A DNA stretch of 57,634 nucleotides from Chloroflexota bacterium (GTDB lineage: Bacteria > Chloroflexota > Anaerolineae > DTLA01). The stretch's first letter is position 1. Each line of letters opens with the position of its first letter. Where the stretch lies: positions 1 to 57,634 of the forward strand of contig JACIWU010000012.1 of the NCBI GenBank assembly GCA_014360805.1. The letters are read 5' to 3'. Positions 42,282 to 49,800 of the stretch are shown here, in pieces. A program made the translations under genes and the position numbers. The notes beneath the pieces are model-generated. The model did not search any database. It worked only from the letters and a program-made list of their open reading frames with translations, and was not told the origin of the DNA.

Positions 42282-42488
42282 CTACTCCTCGGCGGGATAG
42301 CCGATCTCCTGAAGCGTCTTCAAGACGGCATCCAGGGTCTCGGGCGTGTCCACCTTCACGGACACGCGCTTGGTCTGCACGTCGGCCTGCACCTCGGCCA
42401 CGCCCTTCACCTGGCCCAGTTCGCGCTGGATGGTGTGGGCGCAGTGGGGACAGGAGATGTTCGGAACATTCAGCACCTTGGCAATCAT
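42282..42488 (-). CDS. copZ: CopZ-like copper chaperone
   Basis: 68 residues, a single HMA domain. The metal-binding motif is ISCPHCAHTI (CPHC), where CopA has CANC. AAGGAG sits 8 bases before ATG 42488. A GTG nine bases earlier overlaps this site and is less likely. It would bind Cu+ and pass it to CopA. Confidence 0.92.
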   Translation of the reverse strand: MIAKVLNVPNISCPHCAHTIQRELGQVKGVAEVQADVQTKRVSVKVDTPETLDAVLKTLQEIGYPAEE

Positions 42489-42503
42489 GGTATACACTCC
42501 TTG

Positions 42504-42782
42504 CTAGAGTTTTCGGGACAACTCAAAGATGTCCATAAGTTCGCCGATGACGCGCTCGCGCTCGTCGGGGTTCTCGCCGCGGATGGCGGTGGTAACGCAC
42601 GTGTGCAGGTGGCCGTTGAGCACCATGGCGCTGACCCGGTCCAGGGCGCGCTGCACGGCGAGAATCTGCTTGATGATGTCCACGCAGTAGGCATCCTCGC
42701 CCACCATCCGTGCGATGCCTCGGATGTGGCCCTCGGCGGTGGCGAGCCTGGCCTTGACCTCGGTCTTGAGTTGAGTGTCCAT
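42504..42782 (-). CDS. csoR: CsoR-family copper-sensing repressor
   Basis: 92 residues, an all-helical DUF156 protein. The Cu+ ligands of CsoR are present with the right spacing: Cys33, His58 and Cys62 (YCVDII and GHLHTCV), equal to C36/H61/C65 of the Mycobacterium protein. It would repress its own operon until Cu+ binds. A G/C-tract palindrome lies directly upstream of its start at 42794-42814. Confidence 0.94.
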   Translation of the reverse strand: MDTQLKTEVKARLATAEGHIRGIARMVGEDAYCVDIIKQILAVQRALDRVSAMVLNGHLHTCVTTAIRGENPDERERVIGELMDIFELSRKL

Positions 42783-42793
42783 AGCGCCTCCTA

Positions 42794-42814
42794 CCCCTCC
42801 CCTATGGGGTGGGG
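42794..42814 (-). promoter_or_regulatory. Candidate CsoR operator before csoR
   Basis: CCCCTCCCCTATGGGGTGGGG is symmetric about 42804 except at one pair. Half-sites of GGGGTGGG type are like the Mycobacterium csoR operator. It lies just downstream of the -10 box, so bound CsoR would block initiation. Confidence 0.7.
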
Positions 42815-42825
42815 GTCTTGCCTAT

Positions 42826-42854
42826 AATATACCCGATTTTGTCCGATTTGTCAA
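42826..42854 (-). promoter_or_regulatory. Promoter of the csoR-copZ-copA operon
   Basis: Minus strand TTGACA (42854-42849), a 17-bp spacer and TATATT (42831-42826). Confidence 0.85.
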
Positions 42855-43144
42855 GTGGACGGGCGACGGATTTCACCGCCGAGGGCACCGAGGGCGCAGA
42901 GGATACGGGTTCGCCCGACGCTCAAGCATCGGGCTGAACGAACGAAGCCCCGAAGGGGCTTCGTTCGTTCAGCGCGGGGGTTTAGCCCCGCGCGGCACGC
43001 GCATGTGCGGTCGTGCCTTTCGCGCCCTTTCGCGTCCTTCGCGCTCCAGACGCCCCTACGCGCGGTTCCACCGCCGAGCGCGCCGAGACCGCGGAGAACA
43101 ACGGGTTTGCGCGCAAGGGCGACTCACAACTCGCTTCTGGCCTG
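42855..43144. repeat. Repeat-rich intergenic segment (TTCACCGCCGAGG- and GCCCCGAAGGGGC-type elements)
   Basis: No gene is seen. From left: a TTTCACCGCCGAGGGCACCG element (42872-42906), the GCCCCGAAGGGGC plus CGCGGGG-TTTA-CCCCGCG pair (42943-42992), a CCTTTCGCGCCCTTTCGCG segment (43015-43050), and a TTCCACCGCCGAGCGCGCCG element (43067-43108). It marks the left edge of the accessory block at 43.1-47.9 kb. Confidence 0.75.
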
Positions 43145-43864
43145 CTACCGGCATGTTACCACCAGTTCATGCGAGCGGCGGTCGCCGAGGTTCGCGCGCA
43201 TCTTCTGCCCCAGAATCTCCTGCCCGTCCAGGCGGATGCTGACGATGTCTCCGCCGAGCGTGTAGGGTACCGCGATGCCCAGCACGCGCACCGACACCCG
43301 GCCCGGCTGGCTGGCGTCCACTTCCACCGCGAGGCGCGGAAGCGACACGGTGGCCGATCCGCCCGGCGGGATGGGCGCCGAAGGCAGGCTGACCCCCGGC
43401 ACCGGGAAGGGCAGGCTGGCGGGCAGGCGGATGGGATCGCACCCCTGGTTGAGGATGGCGATGTCCACGGCGGTCGCCTCGGCGTAGATGACCGCTGCGC
43501 CCACGAGGACTGCCGCTGCGATGAGCCCGCCGCCTAGAATCTTGCCCAGGGAGCGGCCCGTTGGCAGGCAGCGGATCAGGTTCTCAATCTCCACGTCCAG
43601 CACCTTGCAGGCCTGCTTCAGGCCCTTGCGGGTCGTGTCCACGGGACGCATGGCGTTCTGAATCCGCTCGTAGCAGTCGGGGGGAATCACCGGCGCGTAC
43701 TCCTGTAGCAGGTCAGCCAGGTCTCGCATGAGGCCATACCATTCGTCGGCCGAACCCAGGGCCTTGCAGGCGGCGCGGAGACGCTTGAGGAAGAGGAGGA
43801 AAGCCCCGCGGGCCTTTTTCTTCTTTTCCTTCTCCTCCTTGCGGGTCAAGGTGCGGTTGGGCAT
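43145..43864 (-). CDS. Unknown protein with charged N-terminus and one membrane helix
   Basis: 239 residues from ATG 43864 with AAGGAGGG upstream. The N-terminus is highly basic (RKEEKEKKKKARGAFLLFLK). A helical region (about 20-100) is followed by a membrane helix (ILGGGLIAAAVLVGAAVIYA) and a beta-rich C-terminal domain (about 135-239, DIAILNQGCDPIRLPASLPF and VSIRLDGQEILGQKM). Not recognised. It lies 100 bases downstream of the portal-like gene on the same strand. Confidence 0.65.
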   Translation of the reverse strand: MPNRTLTRKEEKEKKKKARGAFLLFLKRLRAACKALGSADEWYGLMRDLADLLQEYAPVIPPDCYERIQNAMRPVDTTRKGLKQACKVLDVEIENLIRCLPTGRSLGKILGGGLIAAAVLVGAAVIYAEATAVDIAILNQGCDPIRLPASLPFPVPGVSLPSAPIPPGGSATVSLPRLAVEVDASQPGRVSVRVLGIAVPYTLGGDIVSIRLDGQEILGQKMRANLGDRRSHELVVTCR

Positions 43865-43964
43865 GGGATGCCCTCCTTTCCCGGCGGGGCGTTGGCCGCC
43901 TGCGCCGAATGCGCGCAGTGTACCACCCTCAGCCGTGGTGTCAAAACCCAGCCCAGCGTGGGCG

Positions 43965-45128
43965 TTACGCTTCTTTCTCCCCCGCGAACTGGAACAGCCA
44001 GGCGCGCGCCGTGGCATCGTCTAGCCACCCGCGATCCACCGCCGTCCCCAGGGCAGGCACCAGCGCCGCCAGCGCCTGCGCCTGTTCGCGGTTGTCCGAC
44101 GGCGTCAGGTCGGGGAACGAGAGGGTGTAGGGCGCCACGTGCCCCAGCCGTCGCACCAGGGCCCGATTGAGCACATCGCGCACGAGCGCGGCGACCTCCT
44201 CGCGCATGGCCTCAAAGGTGCGGAGCGACGGCCCGCCCATCTCGGCGGCGACGGCCCGCGTGCCGCTTTCCACCTCGCTGAGCCAGTGGATGGGGATGCC
44301 CGCGCCCGCCGCGATCATCAGTTTGATGGCGTGGCCGTCCCAGCGGGCGTCATCGGCCTGCAGGTTGGGCGCCGCGGCCCGCCATTCCTCGTCGTCGGCG
44401 TGGAACAGCACCGAGCCCGGTTCGGGCGCATGGGCGTACTGATTGGCCTTGGCCCGAAGTTTCTGCGGCGTGGCGCTGCGCACGGCCACCGTCCACATCC
44501 ACGACGACCGCCCCCGGTTGAGCATCACGCGGTCGGCCAGCCACTGGCGGTATCGGCGAAGCCAGGGGAGCAGAACCCACAGCGTAGAGCGGCCCCGCAG
44601 CGCATTGGACACCTTGTGGATGGCGAAGTGCTGCACCTCATCGGGGACGGCGTACCAGACGCCAGGCCCGCCTTCGTGGCCCATCTGATGGACGCGCACC
44701 ACCACCTGCGCATTGGCGGGGTCGGTCTGGAGTTCGTCAATGGTGGACGGGTCCATCTGCCAGATGGTGTCGTCGGGCAGCCAGCGGATGAACTGCTCGC
44801 CGTAGAGGTGGAGTTCGCGGACAATGGCGCGACCCCTGCGAGTCATATCGTTGGCGGCCCAGAACTCGTCCAGCACGGCCTGCACGGCGGGATCCGACGC
44901 CGTTACGGTTGGCCCACGTCCCCACAGGTACGCCGTGAGAATCTCAATGATGCGAAAGGCCAGAGGGTTGCCGGTGTAGGCTTCGTAGGCGGCGGCGTGG
45001 AGTTCCTGGTACGTGGCGGGCGTCAGGTCCTTGTCCGACGGCCACGGGCCGATGGCGCGGAACAGCAGGTCGTCGTCCTCTTCGGCCTCGGCTTCCCTGA
45101 CGCGGACGATGCGGAACGGCAAACGCAT
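43965..45128 (-). CDS. Orphan phage portal-like protein
   Basis: 387 residues, soluble. The N-terminal half has the portal layout: NPLAFRIIEILTAYLWGRGP, RAIVRELHLYGEQFIRWLPD, and a long helical segment around WLRRYRQWLADRVMLNRGRS. The second half includes IKLMIAAGAGIPIHWLSEVE and LRTFEAMREEVAALVRDVLN, which resemble the stem and crown helices of SPP1 gp6/DUF935-type portals. The usual neighbours (terminase, protease, capsid) are missing. It may be a remnant of a prophage or part of a domesticated phage-derived device. ATG 45128 is near the divergent PLD-family gene. Confidence 0.6.
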   Translation of the reverse strand: MRLPFRIVRVREAEAEEDDDLLFRAIGPWPSDKDLTPATYQELHAAAYEAYTGNPLAFRIIEILTAYLWGRGPTVTASDPAVQAVLDEFWAANDMTRRGRAIVRELHLYGEQFIRWLPDDTIWQMDPSTIDELQTDPANAQVVVRVHQMGHEGGPGVWYAVPDEVQHFAIHKVSNALRGRSTLWVLLPWLRRYRQWLADRVMLNRGRSSWMWTVAVRSATPQKLRAKANQYAHAPEPGSVLFHADDEEWRAAAPNLQADDARWDGHAIKLMIAAGAGIPIHWLSEVESGTRAVAAEMGGPSLRTFEAMREEVAALVRDVLNRALVRRLGHVAPYTLSFPDLTPSDNREQAQALAALVPALGTAVDRGWLDDATARAWLFQFAGEKEA

Positions 45129-45222
45129 GGCACACCTCCTGCGCGAGTTGTCGGAGGCTGCATATCACGGCGACGGGGGGTTGATAAGGGAGAGGCGCGT
45201 GGGATGGTGCCTGCGGCGACCC

Positions 45223-45251
45223 TTGCGCCCGCCTGCCACCGGTGCTATACT
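45223..45251 (+). promoter_or_regulatory. Promoter of the PLD-family gene
   Basis: TTGCGC (45223-45228), a 17-bp spacer and TATACT (45246-45251). The leader to ATG 45354 is about 95 bases. Confidence 0.65.
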
Positions 45252-45353
45252 GGGCGCACGGGCTGCGCCGGCGCACATGCCGCCGCGCCGAGCGCCGCAT
45301 CCTGCCTTCGCCTTCCCGCTGTTGTGCTTTCGCGGCAAGAAAGGGGGTGCACG

Positions 45354-47291
45354 ATGTCCACCGACGCCCAGAGGTTGGAGTTCTACCGGCAGCACCGCCT
45401 CCAGATGCACGCCACGCCCGGCCTAGAAGCCGTCGTGCTGCACTGGACCATCGGCGAAGCGTTTCTCGCTGGCCTGGAAGGGTTCACCATCTTCCGCACC
45501 GACCCCAATGGCACACGAGCGCCCCTCCGCAGTTTTGACTGGAAAACGGACTCGGAGTCGGACCCCATCCGTCGCTTCTCGTGGATAGACTTCGCGTGCG
45601 CCCAGGGCCAGACGTACACGTATGAGATTCTCGCCCGCTACAAGAGGGGCAAGCGGTTCAAGCCCGGCGAGTACGCCAAGTTCGCCGACGCCGCGCCGTT
45701 TCTCCGAGCGCAGGCACAGGTAACCACCCACTCCAACGCCAATCGCACCATCTCCGTCCACTTCACCAAGGCCATTGACACCGGCATCCCCAACTGGGAC
45801 ACCACCAACGGCATAGACCGCCACTTTGTGGAGTTCATTGACTCGGCGCCGGCGGGCGGTTCCATCAGCACCCACTTCTATCAGTGCAACCGCGCCAACA
45901 TCCGCGACGCCTTCTTGCGGGCTGCGGACCGCGGCGTGAAAATCCGCTTCCTCACCGACAGCGAGTACTACAGCAAGAAGGTCTCCTGGGTGCCCAAGCC
46001 GCGCAAGTTGAAGGGCAAAGCCCGCCCCGAACTGTGGGAGGACTTCGCCGACCACATGCAACTCCCCGCCCTGCCCCTGCCCGCCGACCTGCCCGTAACG
46101 CATCTGGAACTCCAGCAACTGGTGGACTCGCTCAGCGCGCAAGGGCTGGAAGCCGTTGCCAACGCCGTGCTCCTGCCGGCGTACCAGGCCGACGCCGAGG
46201 CGCTGGAGCAACTGCGCTCCTACCGTGCTGCCCTGCTGGCCTTTCTCATCAACCGCGCCAAGTACTACGATGTCTTCTACAAGCCATTGGAGGAGCATCC
46301 CAACATCCGTCTGGAATCGGACCGCTCGGCGGGGTTCGGGGGCAACTGGCAGTCGCACAACAAATTCGCCGTCATCTCCGACGCGGCGGGCAACCCACTG
46401 GCCGTCGCCACCGGCTCCTACAACCTCACCGACAACGCTACCGAGCGCCAGAACAACACGCTGCTCATCATCCGCGCGCCGGAGGTGGCCCAGGTGTACC
46501 TGGAGCAGTTCAACCAACTGTGGGGGAGCGATGGGTTTGAGTTTGACCGCACCCGGTCGCAATTGCGGTCGCGCGGCGGCGCGAAGTTCTGGGCGAACTA
46601 CACCGATCTGTCGCGCGTGGTGCTGGTGCCGGCCCGCTTCCCGGGCGAATCGCCGATGGTGGTGGAGATTCTGTTCTCGCCGTCGCCGCTAGAGCCGGCC
46701 ATCAACAACCCGACGCGCCAGGTTACCCACGACACCAACCGCGTGGTGGACTTCGTGCAGCGGGCGCGCAACAGCATCCACTTCGCGGCCTTCTACTTCA
46801 CCGACGACGCGGTGGGCGAGGCGGTGCGGGCGCGGATGGCCGAGGGTGTGGTGGTGAGCGGCATCAGCGACAACGAGGGCGCAGGCAGCCAGTACAGCGA
46901 ATACCACTTCACCATGTGGCACAAAGGGGAGATTGTTGAGGGAAGTCTGAATCCGGGCCTGGTTCCTTTCCACATCACTGATGTCCGCGTCAACGCCGAC
47001 TACGTGGTGCATCACAAGTTCTTCGTGTTGGACGTGGGCGCGGTGGGTGCGACGGTGATCACCGGCTCGCGTAACTTCACCGATGCCGCGGGACGCGAGA
47101 ACGACGAGAACATGTTGATCCTCCAAGATCCGCGCCTGGCGGATATCTTCTTCGTGGAGTTCTATCAACTGTTCTCGTTCTACAAGACCCGCTACGAGAA
47201 GGCCAAGATGTGGTATCTGAAGTATCTCAGCGGGCCGGACAAAACGTTCCGCGAGATGTTCTTCAACCCGAATTTCCAGGCCCAGGGGTAG
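45354..47291 (+). CDS. Phospholipase D-superfamily protein with two HxK-type motifs
   Basis: 645 residues, no signal peptide. ATG 45354 follows AAAGGGGGTG. The N-terminal 110 residues are beta-rich (LEAVVLHWTIGEAFLAGLEG), perhaps a fibronectin-like domain. PLD half 1 spans about 125-400 with SHNKFAVISDAAGNPLAVAT followed by GSYNLTDN. Half 2 spans about 440-610 with VHHKFFVLDVG followed by ITGSRNFTDAAGRENDEN. Each has the HxK...N/S pattern of the HKD family, although the Asp of HxKxxxxD is clear only at VHHKFFVLD and SHNKFAVISD. PLD-type enzymes cleave phosphodiesters in lipids or DNA. The substrate is unknown. It stands alone, divergent from the portal-like gene. Confidence 0.8.
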   Translation: MSTDAQRLEFYRQHRLQMHATPGLEAVVLHWTIGEAFLAGLEGFTIFRTDPNGTRAPLRSFDWKTDSESDPIRRFSWIDFACAQGQTYTYEILARYKRGKRFKPGEYAKFADAAPFLRAQAQVTTHSNANRTISVHFTKAIDTGIPNWDTTNGIDRHFVEFIDSAPAGGSISTHFYQCNRANIRDAFLRAADRGVKIRFLTDSEYYSKKVSWVPKPRKLKGKARPELWEDFADHMQLPALPLPADLPVTHLELQQLVDSLSAQGLEAVANAVLLPAYQADAEALEQLRSYRAALLAFLINRAKYYDVFYKPLEEHPNIRLESDRSAGFGGNWQSHNKFAVISDAAGNPLAVATGSYNLTDNATERQNNTLLIIRAPEVAQVYLEQFNQLWGSDGFEFDRTRSQLRSRGGAKFWANYTDLSRVVLVPARFPGESPMVVEILFSPSPLEPAINNPTRQVTHDTNRVVDFVQRARNSIHFAAFYFTDDAVGEAVRARMAEGVVVSGISDNEGAGSQYSEYHFTMWHKGEIVEGSLNPGLVPFHITDVRVNADYVVHHKFFVLDVGAVGATVITGSRNFTDAAGRENDENMLILQDPRLADIFFVEFYQLFSFYKTRYEKAKMWYLKYLSGPDKTFREMFFNPNFQAQG

Positions 47292-47345
47292 GCATGAGAG
47301 ACTGTCCCCTCGCGCTCTAGAAGAGGGCCAGGGTAAGGCGCACAT

Positions 47346-47374
47346 GTGCGACGCACCTTGGGGGTGCGTCGCAC
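47346..47374. repeat. GTGCGACGCAC-family hairpin, copy 3
   Basis: GTGCGACGCACC (47346-47357), loop TTGGG, GGTGCGTCGCAC (47363-47374). It sits 54 bases after the PLD-family gene and may serve as its terminator. Confidence 0.85.
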
Positions 47375-47489
47375 TTGCAATCTATTCCCCCGCAAACGCC
47401 AGACCGCAGGGCTTCGCCCCTTCAGCCCGATGCATCAGCATCGGGCGAGGTGCTCCGCGCGCATGCGCCAACAGGCGATGGCCCGTCCC

Positions 47490-47855
47490 TCACGCCACGG
47501 CGTCGGCGATCTCTATGTCCAACTCGCCCACTTCCTTCGTGTTGGGCACGATGAGGATTCTGTGCTGCCCCGCCGCCAGGGGTCCCCCCTTGACCCGCAC
47601 CGTTACCACCAGGTTTACGGCGAAGTCCAGCGGGTTCTGAACCGAGATCTGATCCAGCGTCCAGGTCTTGCCGCCGAAGGCCACTTCCACCCGCGAGCCG
47701 TCCACCTTCTCGCCGTCCACGACGAGGGTGCGGATGCCCACGATGGCGCCCGGGGCCAGGGTATTCTTGAGCGCGAACTCAAACCCGCTCTCGGTGTTCT
47801 TCAGGCTGCCTTTGACGTATAGTTTCTTCAGCAGCGTGCCGGGTATGGTCGGCAT
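47490..47855 (-). CDS. Small beta-rich protein, unknown (possible DUF6379/C-deglycosidase beta-subunit-like fold)
   Basis: 121 residues. The order of short strands, KGSLKNTESGFEFALKNTLA, then TLVVDGEKVDGSRVEVAFGG and KTWTLDQIS, ending LAAGQHRILIV, reminds me of the DUF6379 family that includes the small subunit of C-glycoside deglycosidases. No large subunit is nearby, so the match may be structural only. ATG 47855 is preceded by GGGAGGG. It is convergent with the PLD-family gene. Confidence 0.55.
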   Translation of the reverse strand: MPTIPGTLLKKLYVKGSLKNTESGFEFALKNTLAPGAIVGIRTLVVDGEKVDGSRVEVAFGGKTWTLDQISVQNPLDFAVNLVVTVRVKGGPLAAGQHRILIVPNTKEVGELDIEIADAVA

Positions 47856-47995
47856 TGTATCCCTCCCGAAAGGAATCGTGCGCGCCCAGTGTAGCAGAAG
47901 TGCGCGCGCATGGCAAACGCCGCCTTGTCGCCCCGCGCTGGCGCGTCAAGGCGCATGTGCGCACGCGTATTGACCCGCGCCCAGCGCATCACAAC

Positions 47996-48024
47996 TTGAC
48001 ATGACGCCCTCAATGCGCTATAAT
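47996..48024 (+). promoter_or_regulatory. Promoter of the ferredoxin gene
   Basis: TTGACA (47996-48001), a 17-bp spacer and TATAAT (48019-48024), a consensus-quality promoter. Confidence 0.9.
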
Positions 48025-48039
48025 ACCCTATAGGGGTAT
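48023..48039 (+). promoter_or_regulatory. Candidate CsoR/CstR-type operator overlapping the ferredoxin promoter
   Basis: ATACCC-TATAG-GGGTAT, perfect 6-base half-sites on a 5-base centre, overlapping the end of the -10 box and the start point. It resembles TACCC-n-GGGTA sites used by CsoR and the persulfide sensor CstR in Firmicutes. Confidence 0.6.
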
Positions 48040-48054
48040 ATACAGGAGCAGACT

Positions 48055-48288
48055 ATGGGCATCGTGGAGTACACCAAAGCGCAGGTAACGGCCGTCCCAC
48101 GCATTGACGAGGCGGCCTGCCACGCCTGCCGTAAGTGCGCGGCGCGGGCTGTCTGCCGATCCAAGGCCATCGTGCAGATTGACCCGGGCGAGCCGCCCGT
48201 CATTGACCCGAGCAAGTGCTACGGATGCGCGGCGTGCTTGACGGCCTGCCCGTTTGGTGCTATTGTGCGACGAGAGTCTGCATTGTAG
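48055..48288 (+). CDS. Small di-cluster ferredoxin
   Basis: 77 residues. Two cysteine sets: Cys22, 25, 28 and 34 (CHACRKCAARAVC) and Cys55, 58, 61 and 65 (CYGCAACLTACPFGAI). The second is a normal 4Fe-4S motif. The first has five residues before its last Cys rather than three and lacks the following Pro, which may alter its cluster potential. AGGAG precedes ATG 48055. It is 80 bases before trxB and likely on the same transcript. Confidence 0.85.
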   Translation: MGIVEYTKAQVTAVPRIDEAACHACRKCAARAVCRSKAIVQIDPGEPPVIDPSKCYGCAACLTACPFGAIVRRESAL

Positions 48289-48367
48289 GGATAGCGTCGC
48301 ACTTTCCCCAACGCGGCCGGGCTTTGGGCGCGGCCGCGTCAACACCGATTGCCTGGGAGGGATTCGC

Positions 48368-49312
48368 ATGGAGAATGTGGTCATCATTGGTTCGGGGCCT
48401 GCGGGGCTGACCGCGGCCATCTACGCCGGCAGGTCGCTGCTCAACCCGCTCGTCATCGCGGGGCATGCCATGGGAGGACAGGCGGCCCTTACCGCCGAGA
48501 TTGAGAACTACCCGGGCTTCCCCGACGGCATCGGCGGCCCCGAATTGGCCCAGTTGTTCCAGCGCCAGGCCGAGAAGTTCGGCGCGCGGATTGAGTACGA
48601 CATCGTTACAGCCGTGGATTTCAGCCGCCACCCGTTCAAAATCACCACCTACGGCGGCGAGATTGAGGCGAAGACGGTTATCATCTGCACGGGCGTCTCC
48701 CCGCGGAAACTGGACGTCCCGGGCGAAAAGGAGTTCACGGGCCGGGGCGTGTCCTACTGCGCCACCTGCGACGGGTTCTTCTACCGCGACAAGGTCGTGG
48801 CAGTCATCGGCGGCGGCGACGCAGCCGTAGAGGAGGGGCTATACCTAACCCGCTTCGCGAAAAAGGTTTACCTCATCCACCGCCGCAATCGCCTGCGGGC
48901 CAACCCCAGCGCCCAGAAGCGCGCCGAGCAGAACGAGAAGATGGCGTTCATCTGGAACTCGGTCGTTACCGAGGTGGTCGGCGACGACAAGGTAACCGGT
49001 CTCAAGATTCGCAACGTGGAGACGGGCGAGGAGTCGCTCCTGCCCGTGGACGGGGTCTTCGTGTACATCGGCCAGGTGCCCAAGACCGACCTGTTCGTGG
49101 GGCAGGTGGAGATGGACGAGGCAGGGTTCATCATTACGGACCGGCGCATGCGCACGAACGTCCCCGGCGTGTTCGCGGCGGGCGACGTGCAGGATCGCGT
49201 ACTGGCGCAGGTGGTTACCGCGGCTGGCAGCGGGGCCATCGCCGCCATGGAAGCCGAACGCTTCCTGGCGCAACTGGAAGGCGAGCCATACCCCGAACGC
49301 AAGCACGGATAG
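48368..49312 (+). CDS. trxB: Thioredoxin reductase (NADPH type)
   Basis: 314 residues. FAD site IIGSGPAGLTAAIYAGR (6-22), redox pair Cys131-Cys134 in SYCATCDGFFYRDK, NADPH site IGGGDAAVEEGLYLTRF with the following HRRNRLRA (the 2'-phosphate-binding HRRxxxRA), and the C-terminal FAD block TNVPGVFAAGDVQD. The intact NADPH motif argues against a ferredoxin-dependent reductase despite the ferredoxin gene upstream. ATG 48368 has GGGAGGG upstream. It would feed thioredoxin, and through CcdA the TlpA-like protein. Confidence 0.96.
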   Translation: MENVVIIGSGPAGLTAAIYAGRSLLNPLVIAGHAMGGQAALTAEIENYPGFPDGIGGPELAQLFQRQAEKFGARIEYDIVTAVDFSRHPFKITTYGGEIEAKTVIICTGVSPRKLDVPGEKEFTGRGVSYCATCDGFFYRDKVVAVIGGGDAAVEEGLYLTRFAKKVYLIHRRNRLRANPSAQKRAEQNEKMAFIWNSVVTEVVGDDKVTGLKIRNVETGEESLLPVDGVFVYIGQVPKTDLFVGQVEMDEAGFIITDRRMRTNVPGVFAAGDVQDRVLAQVVTAAGSGAIAAMEAERFLAQLEGEPYPERKHG

Positions 49313-49327
49313 CGTCTGCGCGCAACA

Positions 49328-49386
49328 ACGGGCGAGGCATCGGTCCCTGGGGAAAACCCGGGGCCCCACGCCTCGCCCGTTTTTTG
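49328..49386 (+). terminator. Rho-independent terminator after trxB
   Basis: ACGGGCGAGGC (49328-49338) pairs with GCCTCGCCCGT (49370-49380), followed directly by a run of T (49380-49385). A smaller GGGG/CCCC stem lies inside the loop. Confidence 0.9.
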
Positions 49387-49407
49387 TTGGCCTGTTCGCC
49401 GACGGCA

Positions 49408-49800
49408 TCAGGCGAGGGCGATCTCCTGCGCGTTCTCCCAAATGCCGTGGATGTTGCAGTAGGACATGGCGATGAGCGTCCCGGGCTGGGAAATCTTCAT
49501 CCCGAACGTGGCCTTGTGGTGCGTGTACACGGGGCCCTGGTTGGGGCCATCGGTGGACTCGCCGTGGGCCGTGAACTCAAAGGTGCCCACGTGGAACGGG
49601 AACTTGGCGCCCTGGGGCATGAAGTACACGCTGATCCACCGGATGTGATGCTCGGTGGTGTTGGGGTGGGCGATCTCCTTGCCGATGGTAACGGTTACGT
49701 CAAAGAACTCGCCCGCTTTGACTGCGGCCGGCGCCTCAATGACCGGCACATGCTTCTCGGTCTTCCAGTCTGCCTGCTTTACAATGTCCGCCAGTTTCAT
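49408..49800 (-). CDS. Superoxide reductase (desulfoferrodoxin/neelaredoxin type, class II)
   Basis: 130 residues. Iron ligands are visible: His17 in EKHVPVIE (with the Glu15/Lys16 pair near the site), His45 in IAHPNTTEHH, His51, and Cys115/His118 in SYCNIHGIWE. The rubredoxin-like N-terminal iron domain of class I desulfoferrodoxin is missing. It reduces superoxide to hydrogen peroxide without making oxygen, typical for anaerobic or microaerobic life. AGGAGG precedes the ATG. Confidence 0.93.
   Translation of the reverse strand: MKLADIVKQADWKTEKHVPVIEAPAAVKAGEFFDVTVTIGKEIAHPNTTEHHIRWISVYFMPQGAKFPFHVGTFEFTAHGESTDGPNQGPVYTHHKATFGMKISQPGTLIAMSYCNIHGIWENAQEIALA

Noticed and set aside
48368-49312. 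Ferredoxin-dependent flavin thioredoxin reductase, suggested by the neighbouring ferredoxin
   Set aside because: The protein keeps the NADPH motifs GGGDAAVEE and HRRNRLRA, so it is an ordinary NADPH enzyme.
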